Source: an uncultured Pelagibacteraceae bacterium
GTDB lineage: Bacteria > Pseudomonadota > Alphaproteobacteria > Pelagibacterales > Pelagibacteraceae
Assembly (NCBI GenBank): GCA_902607115.1
Contig: CACLIZ010000001.1
Location: 34,979-98,978 of the forward strand
DNA: 64,000 nt
Direction: 5' to 3'
Of the stretch, positions 8,600-16,872 are shown piece by piece. The notes below the pieces were generated by a model. That model was not told the origin of the DNA. It did no database searches and worked only from the letters and a program-made list of their open reading frames with translations. Within the stretch, counting starts at the first letter, position 1. Each line of letters begins with the position of its first letter. Both the position numbers and the translations under genes were made by a program.

Positions 8600-9651
8600 T
8601 TATATTATTTTAGGCGCTGGCTGTGCGGGTTTATCGTTAGCTTATGAACTTGATATAAATAAAAAATTAAAAGACAAAACTTTAGCTATAGTTGAAATTA
8701 GAGATGAATATAAAAGAGATAAAACATGGTCTTTTTGGAAAGTTATTGATCATAATTTTGAGAAGTGTGTTATCAAAAGTTGGAATAATTTTTCTATTAA
8801 TTCTGAATTAGGCTCCCATGAAGTTATTAATAAAGATTTTCCATATCAAACCATTGATAGTGGTTTATTTTACAAAACAATCTTAAATCAATTAACTCAA
8901 AATAAAAATATTCAATTTTTTAAAAATTCAGAACAATTGAATTTAGAGAATTCATTTATATTTAACAGTATTCCTTCCAACAACATTGATCGATCGAATA
9001 TTTGGCAACATTTTAAAGGTATAGAAATTGAAACTTCTGGAGATATTTTTGATGACGAAATATTTAATTTGATGGATTTTGGCTGTGAACAAAGAGACAA
9101 TGTTCATTTTTTTTATACTTTGCCGTTTAAAAAAAATAAAGCTTTAATCGAAACAACATGGATATCTAAAATGGATGACAAAACATTAATGGATTATGAC
9201 ATTCAATTAGAAAAATATATTAAAGAAACTCTTAGAATTAAAAACTATAAAATAAATTATCAAGAAGAGGGTGCTATACCTTTGTTCTATCCAAAAAACA
9301 AAATTGAAAAAAATAAAATTAATATAGGTTCTGCTGGAGGTATGACGCGTCTAAGTACTGGCTATACTTTTCTCAATATTCAAGAGCATAGTAAATATAT
9401 ATCAAATAATATAGAAAAAATTAAAGATAAAAAAATTTATCACATTGGTAAAAAAATATAAGTTTCTTGACAATATTTTTTTAAATGTTCTAAGAAATTA
9501 TCCTGATAAAATGCCTGAGTTATTTTTTAATATGTTTAAAGGATCTTCTAAAACGGTTATAAAATTTCTATCAAATAAAAGTAATATTTTTGAGGATTTA
9601 GCAATAATTTTAAAAATGCCTAAATGGATCTTTATTAAAAATATTTTTTAA
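8586..9651 (+). CDS. crtY: Lycopene beta-cyclase CrtY, interrupted by one frameshift
   Basis: Cyclises both ends of lycopene to beta-carotene. The N-terminus has the flavin fold GAGCAG at residues 10-15, then DKTWSFW, a bacterial CrtY motif. GSAGGMTRLSTGYTFLNIQ near residue 255 is the conserved substrate-site segment. The frame stops at 9461, directly after the A7 run 9450-9456. Removing one A gives YHIGKKYKFLDNIFLNVL and the usual C-terminal LDxxFLxVL...MF...FL pattern to 9651, about 354 residues, near family length. The break removes the last 60-odd residues if taken literally. A sequence error is the likeliest reading. Confidence 0.88.
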
Positions 9652-9656
9652 ATTAG

Positions 9657-10562
9657 ATGAATAAAATAAATTATTACCATTCATTAATTTTTTTTAATTT
9701 ATGCATTTTTTTATCTGCATTTGATTTTTTAAGAGATAATAGCCTTCTTATTTTATCTCTATTTTTTATTTTAACTTTAGGAATATCACATGGAGCACTA
9801 GATCATATAAAGGGAAAGAAATTATTAAAACTACTAAATTATAAATCTTCTTTAATATTTTATATTTCTTATATTTTTATTGGGATCATCATATTGCTTG
9901 CATGGTTATTATTTCCTAAATTTTTATTATTAATATTTTTAATTGTTGCATCATATCATTTTGGTAAAGAAGACTCGGAATTTATAAATTATAAAACAAA
10001 TATTGATTTAATCTACTTCTTTAAAGGTTCTATTGTAATAACGGCACCTTTATTATTTCAAAAAAATGAAACTTTAAATATTTTTAAAAACTTAAATTTT
10101 GATGTATCTAACAATTTTCTAATATTTGATGAAGCTTTATATATTCTTATAGCAATTAGTTTTTTTTCTAATATAATTATTTCAGTTAATAAACAAATTG
10201 ATATAAAATCTCTATTACTAATGGATTTTATATCTATCTTGCTGCTCAATTATTTTTTAAGTCCAATTTTAGCGTTTACAATTTATTTTTGTTTTTTACA
10301 TTCTATAAGACATTCATTTAAATTATCGAATGAACTTAATAAAAAAGATTTTAGCAAGGGATTTAAGGAATTTTTAAATAAAGCCATACCTTTAACTATA
10401 TTAACTGCTTTTTTATTCTTAATTTCATTATTTTTTTTAAAAAATTATTATCTTTTAGATAATGCTATATCAAAAGTGATATTTATTGGTTTGGCGTCTT
10501 TAACCTTTCCACATATATTGCTGGAATATTTTATAGAAAAAAATGAAAAAAAAATAAATTAA
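9657..10562 (+). CDS. blh: Beta-carotene 15,15'-dioxygenase of the Brp/Blh family
   Basis: Integral-membrane iron enzyme that cleaves beta-carotene to two retinals, the chromophore of proteorhodopsin. The 301-residue sequence is strongly hydrophobic with about eight helices. It carries all the family's histidine motifs: HGALDH (His45, His50), YHFG (His101), HSIRH (His215, His219) and PHILLE (His286, Glu290). It follows crtY by 5 bp. No rhodopsin gene is in the window, so the opsin that uses the retinal must be elsewhere. If the A9 run at 10546-10554 has one extra A, the true C-terminus is EKNEKK, two residues shorter. Confidence 0.93.
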   Translation: MNKINYYHSLIFFNLCIFLSAFDFLRDNSLLILSLFFILTLGISHGALDHIKGKKLLKLLNYKSSLIFYISYIFIGIIILLAWLLFPKFLLLIFLIVASYHFGKEDSEFINYKTNIDLIYFFKGSIVITAPLLFQKNETLNIFKNLNFDVSNNFLIFDEALYILIAISFFSNIIISVNKQIDIKSLLLMDFISILLLNYFLSPILAFTIYFCFLHSIRHSFKLSNELNKKDFSKGFKEFLNKAIPLTILTAFLFLISLFFLKNYYLLDNAISKVIFIGLASLTFPHILLEYFIEKNEKKIN

Positions 10563-11485
10563 AAATATTACTTGCGGCACCAAGAGGATTTTGTGCTGGC
10601 GTTGATAGAGCTATTGAAATAGTTAAAAAAAGCATAAATAAGTTTGGAGCTCCGATTTATGTAAGGCATGAAATCGTTCACAATAAACATGTTGTGGAAA
10701 GTTTAAAAAAAATTGGTGCAATTTTTGTAGAGGAATTAAGTGAAATTAAAGATAAAACTAGACCAGTAATATTTTCCGCTCATGGAGTCCCTAAATCAGT
10801 TCCAGTAGAAGCTGAAGGGTTAAATATGAATTATATTGATGCAACTTGTCCTTTGGTTTCAAAAGTTCATCGTGAAGCTGAAAACTTATATAAATCTGGA
10901 AATCATATTTTATTAATTGGTCATAAAAATCATCCCGAAGTTATAGGAACTTTGGGACAACTGCCCAGTGGATCTATCGATCTTATTGAGTCAGTTGAAG
11001 ATGTGGAAAAATATAACAATACAAAGAAAAACATTGCTTATGTTACACAAACAACTCTATCTATAGATGACACTAAGGAAATAATAAATCAATTAAAAAA
11101 TAAATTCCCAGAAATCAAAGAGCCAAAAAAAGAAGATATTTGCTATGCCACAACAAATAGGCAGAGCGCAGTAAAAAATATTGCTAAATTGTGCGAAATG
11201 TTTTTTGTAATAGGCAGTAGAAACTCCTCAAATTCAGTGAGATTAGTTGAGGTTGCAAAAAATTCTGGCTGTAAAAAATCAACTTTAATACATTCAGAAA
11301 TTGTTGTTCCATTTGAGGAAATTGACAAATGCAGCACTATAGGTATTTCATCAGGTGCTTCAGCTCCTGAAATTTTGGTTGATAATTTCATTAGTAGTCT
11401 TAAAGAAAAATACGAAGTTGAAATTGAGGAAGTTGAAATTATAAAAGAAAATATAACCTTTAAAATTCCAAAAAAATTAAATTAA
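10543..11485 (+). CDS. ispH: 4-hydroxy-3-methylbut-2-enyl diphosphate reductase IspH (LytB), start frame-shifted
   Basis: The last step of the MEP pathway, making IPP and DMAPP with a [4Fe-4S] cluster. The three cluster cysteines are in APRGFCAGVDRA, DATCPLV and DICYATTNRQ. The frame carrying the first cysteine has no ATG, GTG or TTG upstream of it. The first in-frame start is an internal GTG at 10694, which would delete that cysteine. Removing one A from the A9 run 10546-10554 connects ATG 10543 to MKKNKLKILLAAPRGFC and gives about 313 residues, the normal length. The gene overlaps the end of blh and supplies precursors to the carotenoid genes before it. Confidence 0.88.
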
Positions 11486-12453
11486 TGGCTGTATACACAA
11501 AGATCAACAAAACTGAAATTATTATCATTGAAAATAAATTTAATATTGGAAAAATATTAAGTTTCTCAGGAATAAAAAAAGGAATAGAAAACACAAATTA
11601 TCTTATAAAAACTAAAAAAAAAAAATATATTTTAACTATTTTTGAAAAAAGAGTTAATTCAAAAGATTTACCATTTTTTATGAAGCTTATGTATGGGCTT
11701 TCAAAATTAAAAATTAAATGTCCTGAGCCTTTAAAAACTATAAATGGAAAATATCTTATTAAATTAAAAAATAAAAATGCATGTATAGTTAGTTTTTTGA
11801 ATGGAAAAGATAAAAAAAATTTATCAACAAATGAATGTTATGTTGTTGGCAAAAATATTGCTAAACTACATAAAGCCTCTAAGAAAATTAAAATTTATAG
11901 AAAAAATACTTTTGCAGTTCCTAAGTTAAAAAAGTTACTATACAGCATAAATAGAAGAATAGATAAAGTTCAAACAAATATTCTTAGAGATATGAAGCAC
12001 GAATATAATTATTTAGGAAAGTTTTGGCCTAAAAAATTAAAGTCTGGAATCATCCACTGTGATTTATTTATTGATAATATAATTTTTTATAAAAAAAAAT
12101 ACTATGGAATTATAGACTTTTATTTTTCTTCTAATGATTTCTTGGCATATGAACTTGCAATTTGTATTAATGCCCTTTGTTTTGATAAAAAAGGTAAAAA
12201 ATATTTTTTGAATAAAAATAAATCTACAAATTTAATTAAAGGTTATGAAAGTATAAGAAAACTTGATCAAAACGAAAAAAGTTATTTTAATATTCTTTGC
12301 AGAGGCTCAGCGCTAAGATATCTTTTAACAAGATCATATGACTGGTTAAATACTCCAAAAGATGCCTACATAAAAATCAAAGATCCAAGAGAGTACATAC
12401 AAAAATTAAAATATCATAAGAGTTTAAATGAGTTTAAGGATTATTTAAAATAA
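11485..12453 (+). CDS. thrB: Homoserine kinase, APH-fold type
   Basis: Phosphorylates homoserine for threonine synthesis. The start MAVYTKI and the 322-residue length match the alphaproteobacterial ThrB family with an aminoglycoside-phosphotransferase fold, unrelated to GHMP-type ThrB. The catalytic loop GIIHCDLFIDNIIF and the metal-binding IDFYFSS segment (the DFG equivalent) are near residues 189-215. The ATG shares a base with the ispH stop and its stop shares a base with the rnhA start. Threonine synthase lies 1.5 kb downstream on the opposite strand, so the two last steps of the pathway are close but not co-transcribed. Confidence 0.9.
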   Translation: MAVYTKINKTEIIIIENKFNIGKILSFSGIKKGIENTNYLIKTKKKKYILTIFEKRVNSKDLPFFMKLMYGLSKLKIKCPEPLKTINGKYLIKLKNKNACIVSFLNGKDKKNLSTNECYVVGKNIAKLHKASKKIKIYRKNTFAVPKLKKLLYSINRRIDKVQTNILRDMKHEYNYLGKFWPKKLKSGIIHCDLFIDNIIFYKKKYYGIIDFYFSSNDFLAYELAICINALCFDKKGKKYFLNKNKSTNLIKGYESIRKLDQNEKSYFNILCRGSALRYLLTRSYDWLNTPKDAYIKIKDPREYIQKLKYHKSLNEFKDYLK

Positions 12454-12878
12454 TGATTATAATTTATACTGATGGATCATGTTTGGGAAATCCTGGTAAT
12501 GGAGGATGGGCGGCAATAATTATTAAAGATGGAAAAAAAACTCAAATAAAAGGAAGCAAAAAAAATACCACAAATAATCAAATGGAACTAATTGCTCCAA
12601 TTAAAGCCTTAAAAAAAATTTCTAAAGGTAGCAAAGTTCAAATTTTTACAGACTCTAAATATGTTAAATCAGGAATAACAGATTGGATCCATAATTGGAA
12701 AAAAAATGGATGGAAAACTGCCAACAAACAACAAGTTAAAAATAAAGAACTTTGGATAGAGTTAGATCTTTTATCTAATAAATTTGACATAAAATGGAGT
12801 TGGGTAAAAGCACATTCTACTGATAAATTAAATAACGAAGTAGATTTAATTGCTAGAGAAACCGCAAGTTCAGAATAA
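12453..12878 (+). CDS. rnhA: Ribonuclease HI
   Basis: Degrades the RNA strand of RNA-DNA hybrids such as Okazaki primers and R-loops. The 141-residue length and the full catalytic set are present: Asp7 in YTDGSC, Glu45 in NNQMELIA, Asp67 in IFTDSKYV, His121 in VKAHS and Asp131. The basic handle loop WIHNWKKNGWKTA is also there, as in E. coli RNase HI. It is fused by a one-base overlap to thrB and converges on msrB with a 9 bp gap. The coupling with thrB is common in alphaproteobacteria. Confidence 0.96.
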   Translation: MIIIYTDGSCLGNPGNGGWAAIIIKDGKKTQIKGSKKNTTNNQMELIAPIKALKKISKGSKVQIFTDSKYVKSGITDWIHNWKKNGWKTANKQQVKNKELWIELDLLSNKFDIKWSWVKAHSTDKLNNEVDLIARETASSE

Positions 12879-12887
12879 ATACTCAGA

Positions 12888-13343
12888 TTATTTTGTGGTT
12901 TTAAAAATTAAACAAAGACCATTATTACAAAATCGCATACCATTTTCGCCGGGACCGTCTTCAAAAACATGTCCATGGTGTGCTCCACATTTTGCACAGT
13001 GATATTCGACTCTTTTCATTCCCAATGAGTAATCAATTTTAGTATTAAATGCTCCTGGAAGAGCCTCTGTAAATGATGGCCATCCTGTTCCACTATCGTA
13101 TTTTGATTTAGAGCTAAACAATTTTGCATCACAATTGGCACAATGATAAAAGCCATCTCTTTTCTCATGAAGTAAAGAGCTAGTGAATGGACGCTCAGTC
13201 CCTTCATTAAAAAGTATATTTTTTTGCTCTTCAGTTAGATTTTTATTTATTATTTTTTTTGATGCTGAGTGTAAAAATTTATATGGCAGCAGTATTAATG
13301 AAAATATAGATACACCGAGTAATTTTAAAAAATTTCTTCTCAT
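12888..13343 (-). CDS. msrB: Peptide-methionine (R)-S-oxide reductase MsrB with a Tat-like signal
   Basis: Repairs methionine-R-sulfoxide in proteins. The MsrB domain fills residues about 38-148, with zinc cysteines Cys68, Cys71, Cys116 and Cys119, the SGTGWPSF motif, the GAHHGHVFEDGP segment and the catalytic Cys139 in MRFCNN. The N-terminus MRRNFLKLLG followed by a hydrophobic stretch to about residue 27 fits a twin-arginine signal (RRxFLK), so the enzyme is probably periplasmic. A further Cys144 lies close to the catalytic one and could act as resolving cysteine (inference). No msrA is adjacent. It is divergent from the peroxiredoxin bcp, so both may answer oxidative stress. Confidence 0.93.
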   Translation of the reverse strand: MRRNFLKLLGVSIFSLILLPYKFLHSASKKIINKNLTEEQKNILFNEGTERPFTSSLLHEKRDGFYHCANCDAKLFSSKSKYDSGTGWPSFTEALPGAFNTKIDYSLGMKRVEYHCAKCGAHHGHVFEDGPGENGMRFCNNGLCLIFKTTK

Positions 13344-13387
13344 ATAATCAAAAATATATTTTTTAAATTAAAATACAATAAGCGCCA

Positions 13388-13415
13388 TTGACACAATGTA
13401 ATTATCATATATTTA
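13388..13415 (+). promoter_or_regulatory. Possible sigma-70-type promoter for bcp
   Basis: A perfect TTGACA at 13388-13393 is followed 16 bases later by TATTTA at 13410-13415, 12 bp before the bcp ATG. A TATATT overlaps it at a poorer spacing. Such a full -35 hexamer is rare in this AT-rich window, but the -10 match is modest and the leader would be very short. Confidence 0.4.
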
Positions 13416-13426
13416 AGCATTAAATT

Positions 13427-13891
13427 ATGAAACTTAAAAATAATATTAAAGCTCCTAATTTTAAACTTCCTAGTACAGATGGGGGTGTTTTTGAATTAAA
13501 TAAAGTTAACAAAAAAAATATTATTTTATATTTTTACCCTAAAGATGATACCCCAGGGTGTACTATAGAATCTAAAGATTTTAGTAAATTAAATAATTTA
13601 ATTAATAAGAAAAAGACCGTTGTCTTTGGTATTTCAAAAGATACTATTGAAAGCCATTTAAAGTTTAAAAAAAAATATAAATTAAAATTTGAATTGCTTT
13701 CTGATGAAAAAAAAGAAGTAATAAAAAAATATGGTGTTTGGGGTAAAAAAAATTTTTTAGGTAAAGAATTTATGGGGATAATTAGAACTACATTTTTGAT
13801 TAACAATAAGGGAAAAATACACAAAATCTGGAATAATGTCAGAGTAAAAGATCATGCAAAAGAAGTTTTTGAAGAAATCAAAAAAATATAA
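13427..13891 (+). CDS. bcp: Thioredoxin-dependent thiol peroxidase (Bcp/PrxQ)
   Basis: Peroxiredoxin reducing H2O2 and organic hydroperoxides. The 154-residue protein starts with the APNFKLPSTDGG strand. It has the peroxidatic Cys45 in YPKDDTPGCTIES and the GISKDTIESHLKFKKKY and VWGKKNFLGKEFMGIIRTTFLI segments of the PrxQ group. The resolving cysteine found five residues after the peroxidatic one in E. coli Bcp is a lysine here, so the enzyme would work by a one-cysteine mechanism or use an external thiol (inference). It is divergent from msrB across 83 bp and converges on thrC. Confidence 0.93.
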   Translation: MKLKNNIKAPNFKLPSTDGGVFELNKVNKKNIILYFYPKDDTPGCTIESKDFSKLNNLINKKKTVVFGISKDTIESHLKFKKKYKLKFELLSDEKKEVIKKYGVWGKKNFLGKEFMGIIRTTFLINNKGKIHKIWNNVRVKDHAKEVFEEIKKI

Positions 13892-13932
13892 CTACTTTAA
13901 ATAGCTTGGAACAACTGGCAACAGAACGCCCT

Positions 13933-15300
13933 TTACACTTTTCTTTTAATGAAGTTTTTTACTTCTTCAATATTGTTTTTTAATACTTGAAAATTCTCAT
14001 TTTTATTAAGAACATGCTGTAGTTGTTGAGGTAATTTTTTATGTTTATTTATTGCGTTATTTGTAGCATCTGGAAACTTGCATGGATGAGCGGTTGATAA
14101 AACTACACAATCATTAAAAGATAGTTTATATGCAGCCCCTACCCCAACGGCTGTATGTGGATCTAAAATTATATTATTCTCTTCATAATTTTTTTTAATG
14201 ATATCTAGTGTCTCTTGTTCATTGCAACTTTCAGATAGAAAATCTTTTTGAATTATTTCTAAATTGTTCTTTTCAATTTGGTGGGAATTTTGCTTAATTT
14301 TTTTCATTATATCTGCTGTTATTTTAGAGTCTGAATTATTTATATAATAAATTAATCTTTCGAAGTTACTTGCTAATTGAATATCCATACTAGGTGATGA
14401 TGTTTCTTTCACTTCTCTTGATGTATAATCTCCTTTTGATATAGCTCTATGCAGGATATCATTTTCGTTTGTTGCAACAATCAATTTATCAATTGGTAAT
14501 CCCATTTTCTTTGCAAGATAACCTGCAAAAACATCACCAAAATTTCCTGTTGGCACTGAAAATGAAACAGTTTCTTTATCTAATCTAAAATATGAATAAA
14601 AATAATAAACTGTTTGAGTAATAATTCTTGCCCAATTAATTGAGTTTACTCCTGACATATTTATTGATTTAGAAAACTCAAGATCCAAAAACATGCTTTT
14701 AACTATGTTCTGACAATCGTCAAAATTTCCATCTATTGCGATATTGAAAACATTTTTTTCTACTACTGTGGTCATCAATTTTCTCTGAATAGAAGAAATT
14801 TTATTATTTGGATGTAAAACAAAAATATTTAAATTAGATCTTCCTTTAATCGCATCTATGGCTGCTGCTCCTGTGTCTCCAGAAGTTGCAACAACTATAT
14901 TTATTTTTTTGTCATTTTTACTTAAATAGTATTCATACAAATTTCCAATAAACTGCATTGCAATATCTTTAAAAGCTAATGTTGGACCATGAAATAATTC
15001 TAACAATTTTAGTTCTCCAACTTTTGAAAGTTTAACAACTTCTTTTTCTCTAAATGTTGAATAAGATTTATTGATTAATGATGAAAGTTTTTCTTTAGAA
15101 ATAAAATCTGATGAAAATTGATTAATTATTTCAGTTGATAGTTCATTATAATTTAAATTTTTAAGTTTAGATAATTCCTCAACGTTGTATTTATTTAGTG
15201 ATTTTGGTAAATAAAGACCCCCATCATCAGCCAAACCTTTTATAAAAACATCTTCAAAATTATGTTCTTTGGAATTGTCTCTAGTACTTACATATCTCAT
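13933..15300 (-). CDS. thrC: Threonine synthase
   Basis: PLP enzyme converting O-phosphohomoserine to threonine. The 455-residue length and the start MRYVSTRDN belong to the long, bacterial and fungal type. The PLP lysine is Lys111 in GPTLAFKDIAMQF. VATSGDTGAAAIDAI is the phosphate-binding loop, and VPTGNFGDVFAGYLAKKMG follows. It stands alone between convergent bcp and the cytochrome oxidase operon, 42 bp from ctaB on the same strand, so it may be read through from the oxidase operon or have its own promoter in that gap. Confidence 0.96.
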   Translation of the reverse strand: MRYVSTRDNSKEHNFEDVFIKGLADDGGLYLPKSLNKYNVEELSKLKNLNYNELSTEIINQFSSDFISKEKLSSLINKSYSTFREKEVVKLSKVGELKLLELFHGPTLAFKDIAMQFIGNLYEYYLSKNDKKINIVVATSGDTGAAAIDAIKGRSNLNIFVLHPNNKISSIQRKLMTTVVEKNVFNIAIDGNFDDCQNIVKSMFLDLEFSKSINMSGVNSINWARIITQTVYYFYSYFRLDKETVSFSVPTGNFGDVFAGYLAKKMGLPIDKLIVATNENDILHRAISKGDYTSREVKETSSPSMDIQLASNFERLIYYINNSDSKITADIMKKIKQNSHQIEKNNLEIIQKDFLSESCNEQETLDIIKKNYEENNIILDPHTAVGVGAAYKLSFNDCVVLSTAHPCKFPDATNNAINKHKKLPQQLQHVLNKNENFQVLKNNIEEVKNFIKRKV

Positions 15301-15341
15301 GAATTTTTTTTTACCATTTTCTTATAAAATAAATAGAATTA

Positions 15342-16256
15342 TTATCTTATAATCTGGTCTATCAAAAATAAAACAAATAGCAAAAATAAGTAGAAAATTG
15401 AGTAAGAGAATACTTTTTGGGCCTTTTTTAATTCAAATTTATTCTTTTTAAATTTAAATAAATCATAACATATGTAATTGTAGTAGAATGTCAGTAATAA
15501 AGAAGCAACTAAAAATATTTCACCTGTAAAGCCTATATAATAAGGAAGTATAACTATTGGCACCATAAAAAGAGAATAAACAAGTATTTTTTTCTTAGTC
15601 TCTTCAATTCCGTTGGTAATTGGCAACATTGGAATTTTTGCCTTCTCATAATCTTTAGCCTTATAAAGACTCAATGCCCAGAAATGAGAAGGTGTCCAAT
15701 AAAATATAATTAAAAAAAATGTTAATGGTTCAAAAGATATTGCATTTGTTGCTATAGTCCATCCAATAACCGGTGGCAACGCACCTGATGCGCCTCCAAT
15801 AACAATATTTTGTGGGGTTAGTTTTTTTAACCAAATTGTATAAATAAATAAATAAAAGAAGATTGTAGAAAATAACAAAATAGCTGAAATAGTATTTGCA
15901 AAATAATTAAGTCCCAAAACAGATGTTAATGAAAGTACTATGCCAAAAATTAAAGCATGATTTCGGTTTACTTTGCCAGTTGGTATAGGTCTTAAGCAGG
16001 TTCTTGTCATTAACTTATCTAAATCTGCCTCATACCACATGTTTAAGGCTCCAGCCGCTCCCGCTCCCATTGCAACAAAAAAAATACCAATTACAGAATC
16101 ATAAAATGAAATTGTGACTGGGGCTGTTAATAGTCCAACTGTAGAAGTAAAGATAACCAAAGACATTACTCTTGGTTTCATTAATAATAATAAAGACTTG
16201 AGATAAGATAAAAAATTAAATGAAATAGTTTTTTTATTGAGTGTATTAGCTGTCAC
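15342..16256 (-). CDS. ctaB: Protoheme IX farnesyltransferase (heme O synthase)
   Basis: Attaches a farnesyl group to heme b, making heme O as precursor of heme A for the oxidase encoded upstream. The 304-residue UbiA-family membrane protein has the first Asp-rich motif NMWYEADLDKLMTRTCLRPIPTG with the heme O synthase-specific TRPxP-like block, and a second loop YKAKDYEKAKIPMLPI. About nine hydrophobic helices are present. It is last in the ctaC-D-E-IV-orf-ctaB operon, 2 bp after the small membrane gene. CtaA (heme A synthase) and CtaG (Cox11) are not in the window. Confidence 0.95.
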   Translation of the reverse strand: MTANTLNKKTISFNFLSYLKSLLLLMKPRVMSLVIFTSTVGLLTAPVTISFYDSVIGIFFVAMGAGAAGALNMWYEADLDKLMTRTCLRPIPTGKVNRNHALIFGIVLSLTSVLGLNYFANTISAILLFSTIFFYLFIYTIWLKKLTPQNIVIGGASGALPPVIGWTIATNAISFEPLTFFLIIFYWTPSHFWALSLYKAKDYEKAKIPMLPITNGIEETKKKILVYSLFMVPIVILPYYIGFTGEIFLVASLLLTFYYNYICYDLFKFKKNKFELKKAQKVFSYSIFYLFLLFVLFLIDQIIR

Positions 16257-16258
16257 TT

Positions 16259-16522
16259 TTAATCAACGTTTAAAGCCACCAATATAACGATCAATACAAA
16301 TCCTATAATTAGAATATGGTTTCCTAAATCAAAAACTCCAACTTTATTATTTTTCTTATCAATAAGTTTTCTATGTAGTGGCAAATTATCATAAGGATTA
16401 ATTTTAATTTCGGAACTTTCATTTTGTTCATTATCTATTTTTACTGAAAAACCAAACCATGTTAGATAAATAAATAATAATATAAAAATCAATAAACCAG
16501 CTAATATAGTATATCCATCCAT
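16259..16522 (-). CDS. Small two-helix membrane protein in the cytochrome oxidase operon
   Basis: An 87-residue protein I cannot assign to a named family. It has an N-terminal membrane helix (residues about 4-24), a polar middle of about 40 residues (DNEQNESSEIKINPYDNL, then HRKLIDKKNN) and a C-terminal helix (about 68-86). It lies 6 bp after the subunit IV gene and 2 bp before ctaB in an otherwise functionally uniform operon. An accessory or assembly role for the oxidase is therefore likely, but this rests only on position and membrane topology. Confidence 0.75.
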   Translation of the reverse strand: MDGYTILAGLLIFILLFIYLTWFGFSVKIDNEQNESSEIKINPYDNLPLHRKLIDKKNNKVGVFDLGNHILIIGFVLIVILVALNVD

Positions 16523-16528
16523 AAATTA

Positions 16529-16864
16529 TTATCCTCCTACAACAAAATAAAAAAGTCTAGTAAAAACGGTATATTCAAATTCTGCAACCATAAGAAATAT
16601 AAAACACGCAATTGCTGTCATGGGCCATAAAAGAACGTTAACTAAAGCATATCTTTCCCAATACAAATGCATAAAAAAAGCCATAATCAATCCTGCTTTT
16701 AAAAACATAAAGACTAAAATTAAAGACCATCTAAGCATTCCTTGGAATTGATACCAATCCACCATATATGAAAAGAAGCTCAAAACAAATAATAGACCCC
16801 ATATCCAAAGATATATCCCTATCTTATGTGTAGTTGTTTGTTCTTGTTTTGTTGTTTCGTTCAT
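16529..16864 (-). CDS. Cytochrome c oxidase subunit IV (CyoD/prokaryotic COX4 type)
   Basis: A 111-residue membrane protein with three hydrophobic helices (about 17-36, 44-66 and 77-105). It carries the segment LILVFMFLKAGLIMAFFMHLYWE, which is the most conserved part of bacterial subunit IV (KAxLVxxFFMHL). It sits between subunit III and a small membrane gene, the usual place for this subunit. It stabilises the oxidase core and does not carry redox centres. Confidence 0.85.
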   Translation of the reverse strand: MNETTKQEQTTTHKIGIYLWIWGLLFVLSFFSYMVDWYQFQGMLRWSLILVFMFLKAGLIMAFFMHLYWERYALVNVLLWPMTAIACFIFLMVAEFEYTVFTRLFYFVVGG

Positions 16865-16872
16865 AATTTAAT

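Noticed and set aside
2130..10554. Phase variation through the A runs
   Set aside because: The affected genes are housekeeping or pathway genes without a surface role, and all differ by the same single extra A. Error or slippage is simpler.
10694..11485. IspH starting at the internal GTG 10694
   Set aside because: It would remove the RGFCAGV segment with an essential cluster cysteine. Correcting the A9 run gives the standard start.
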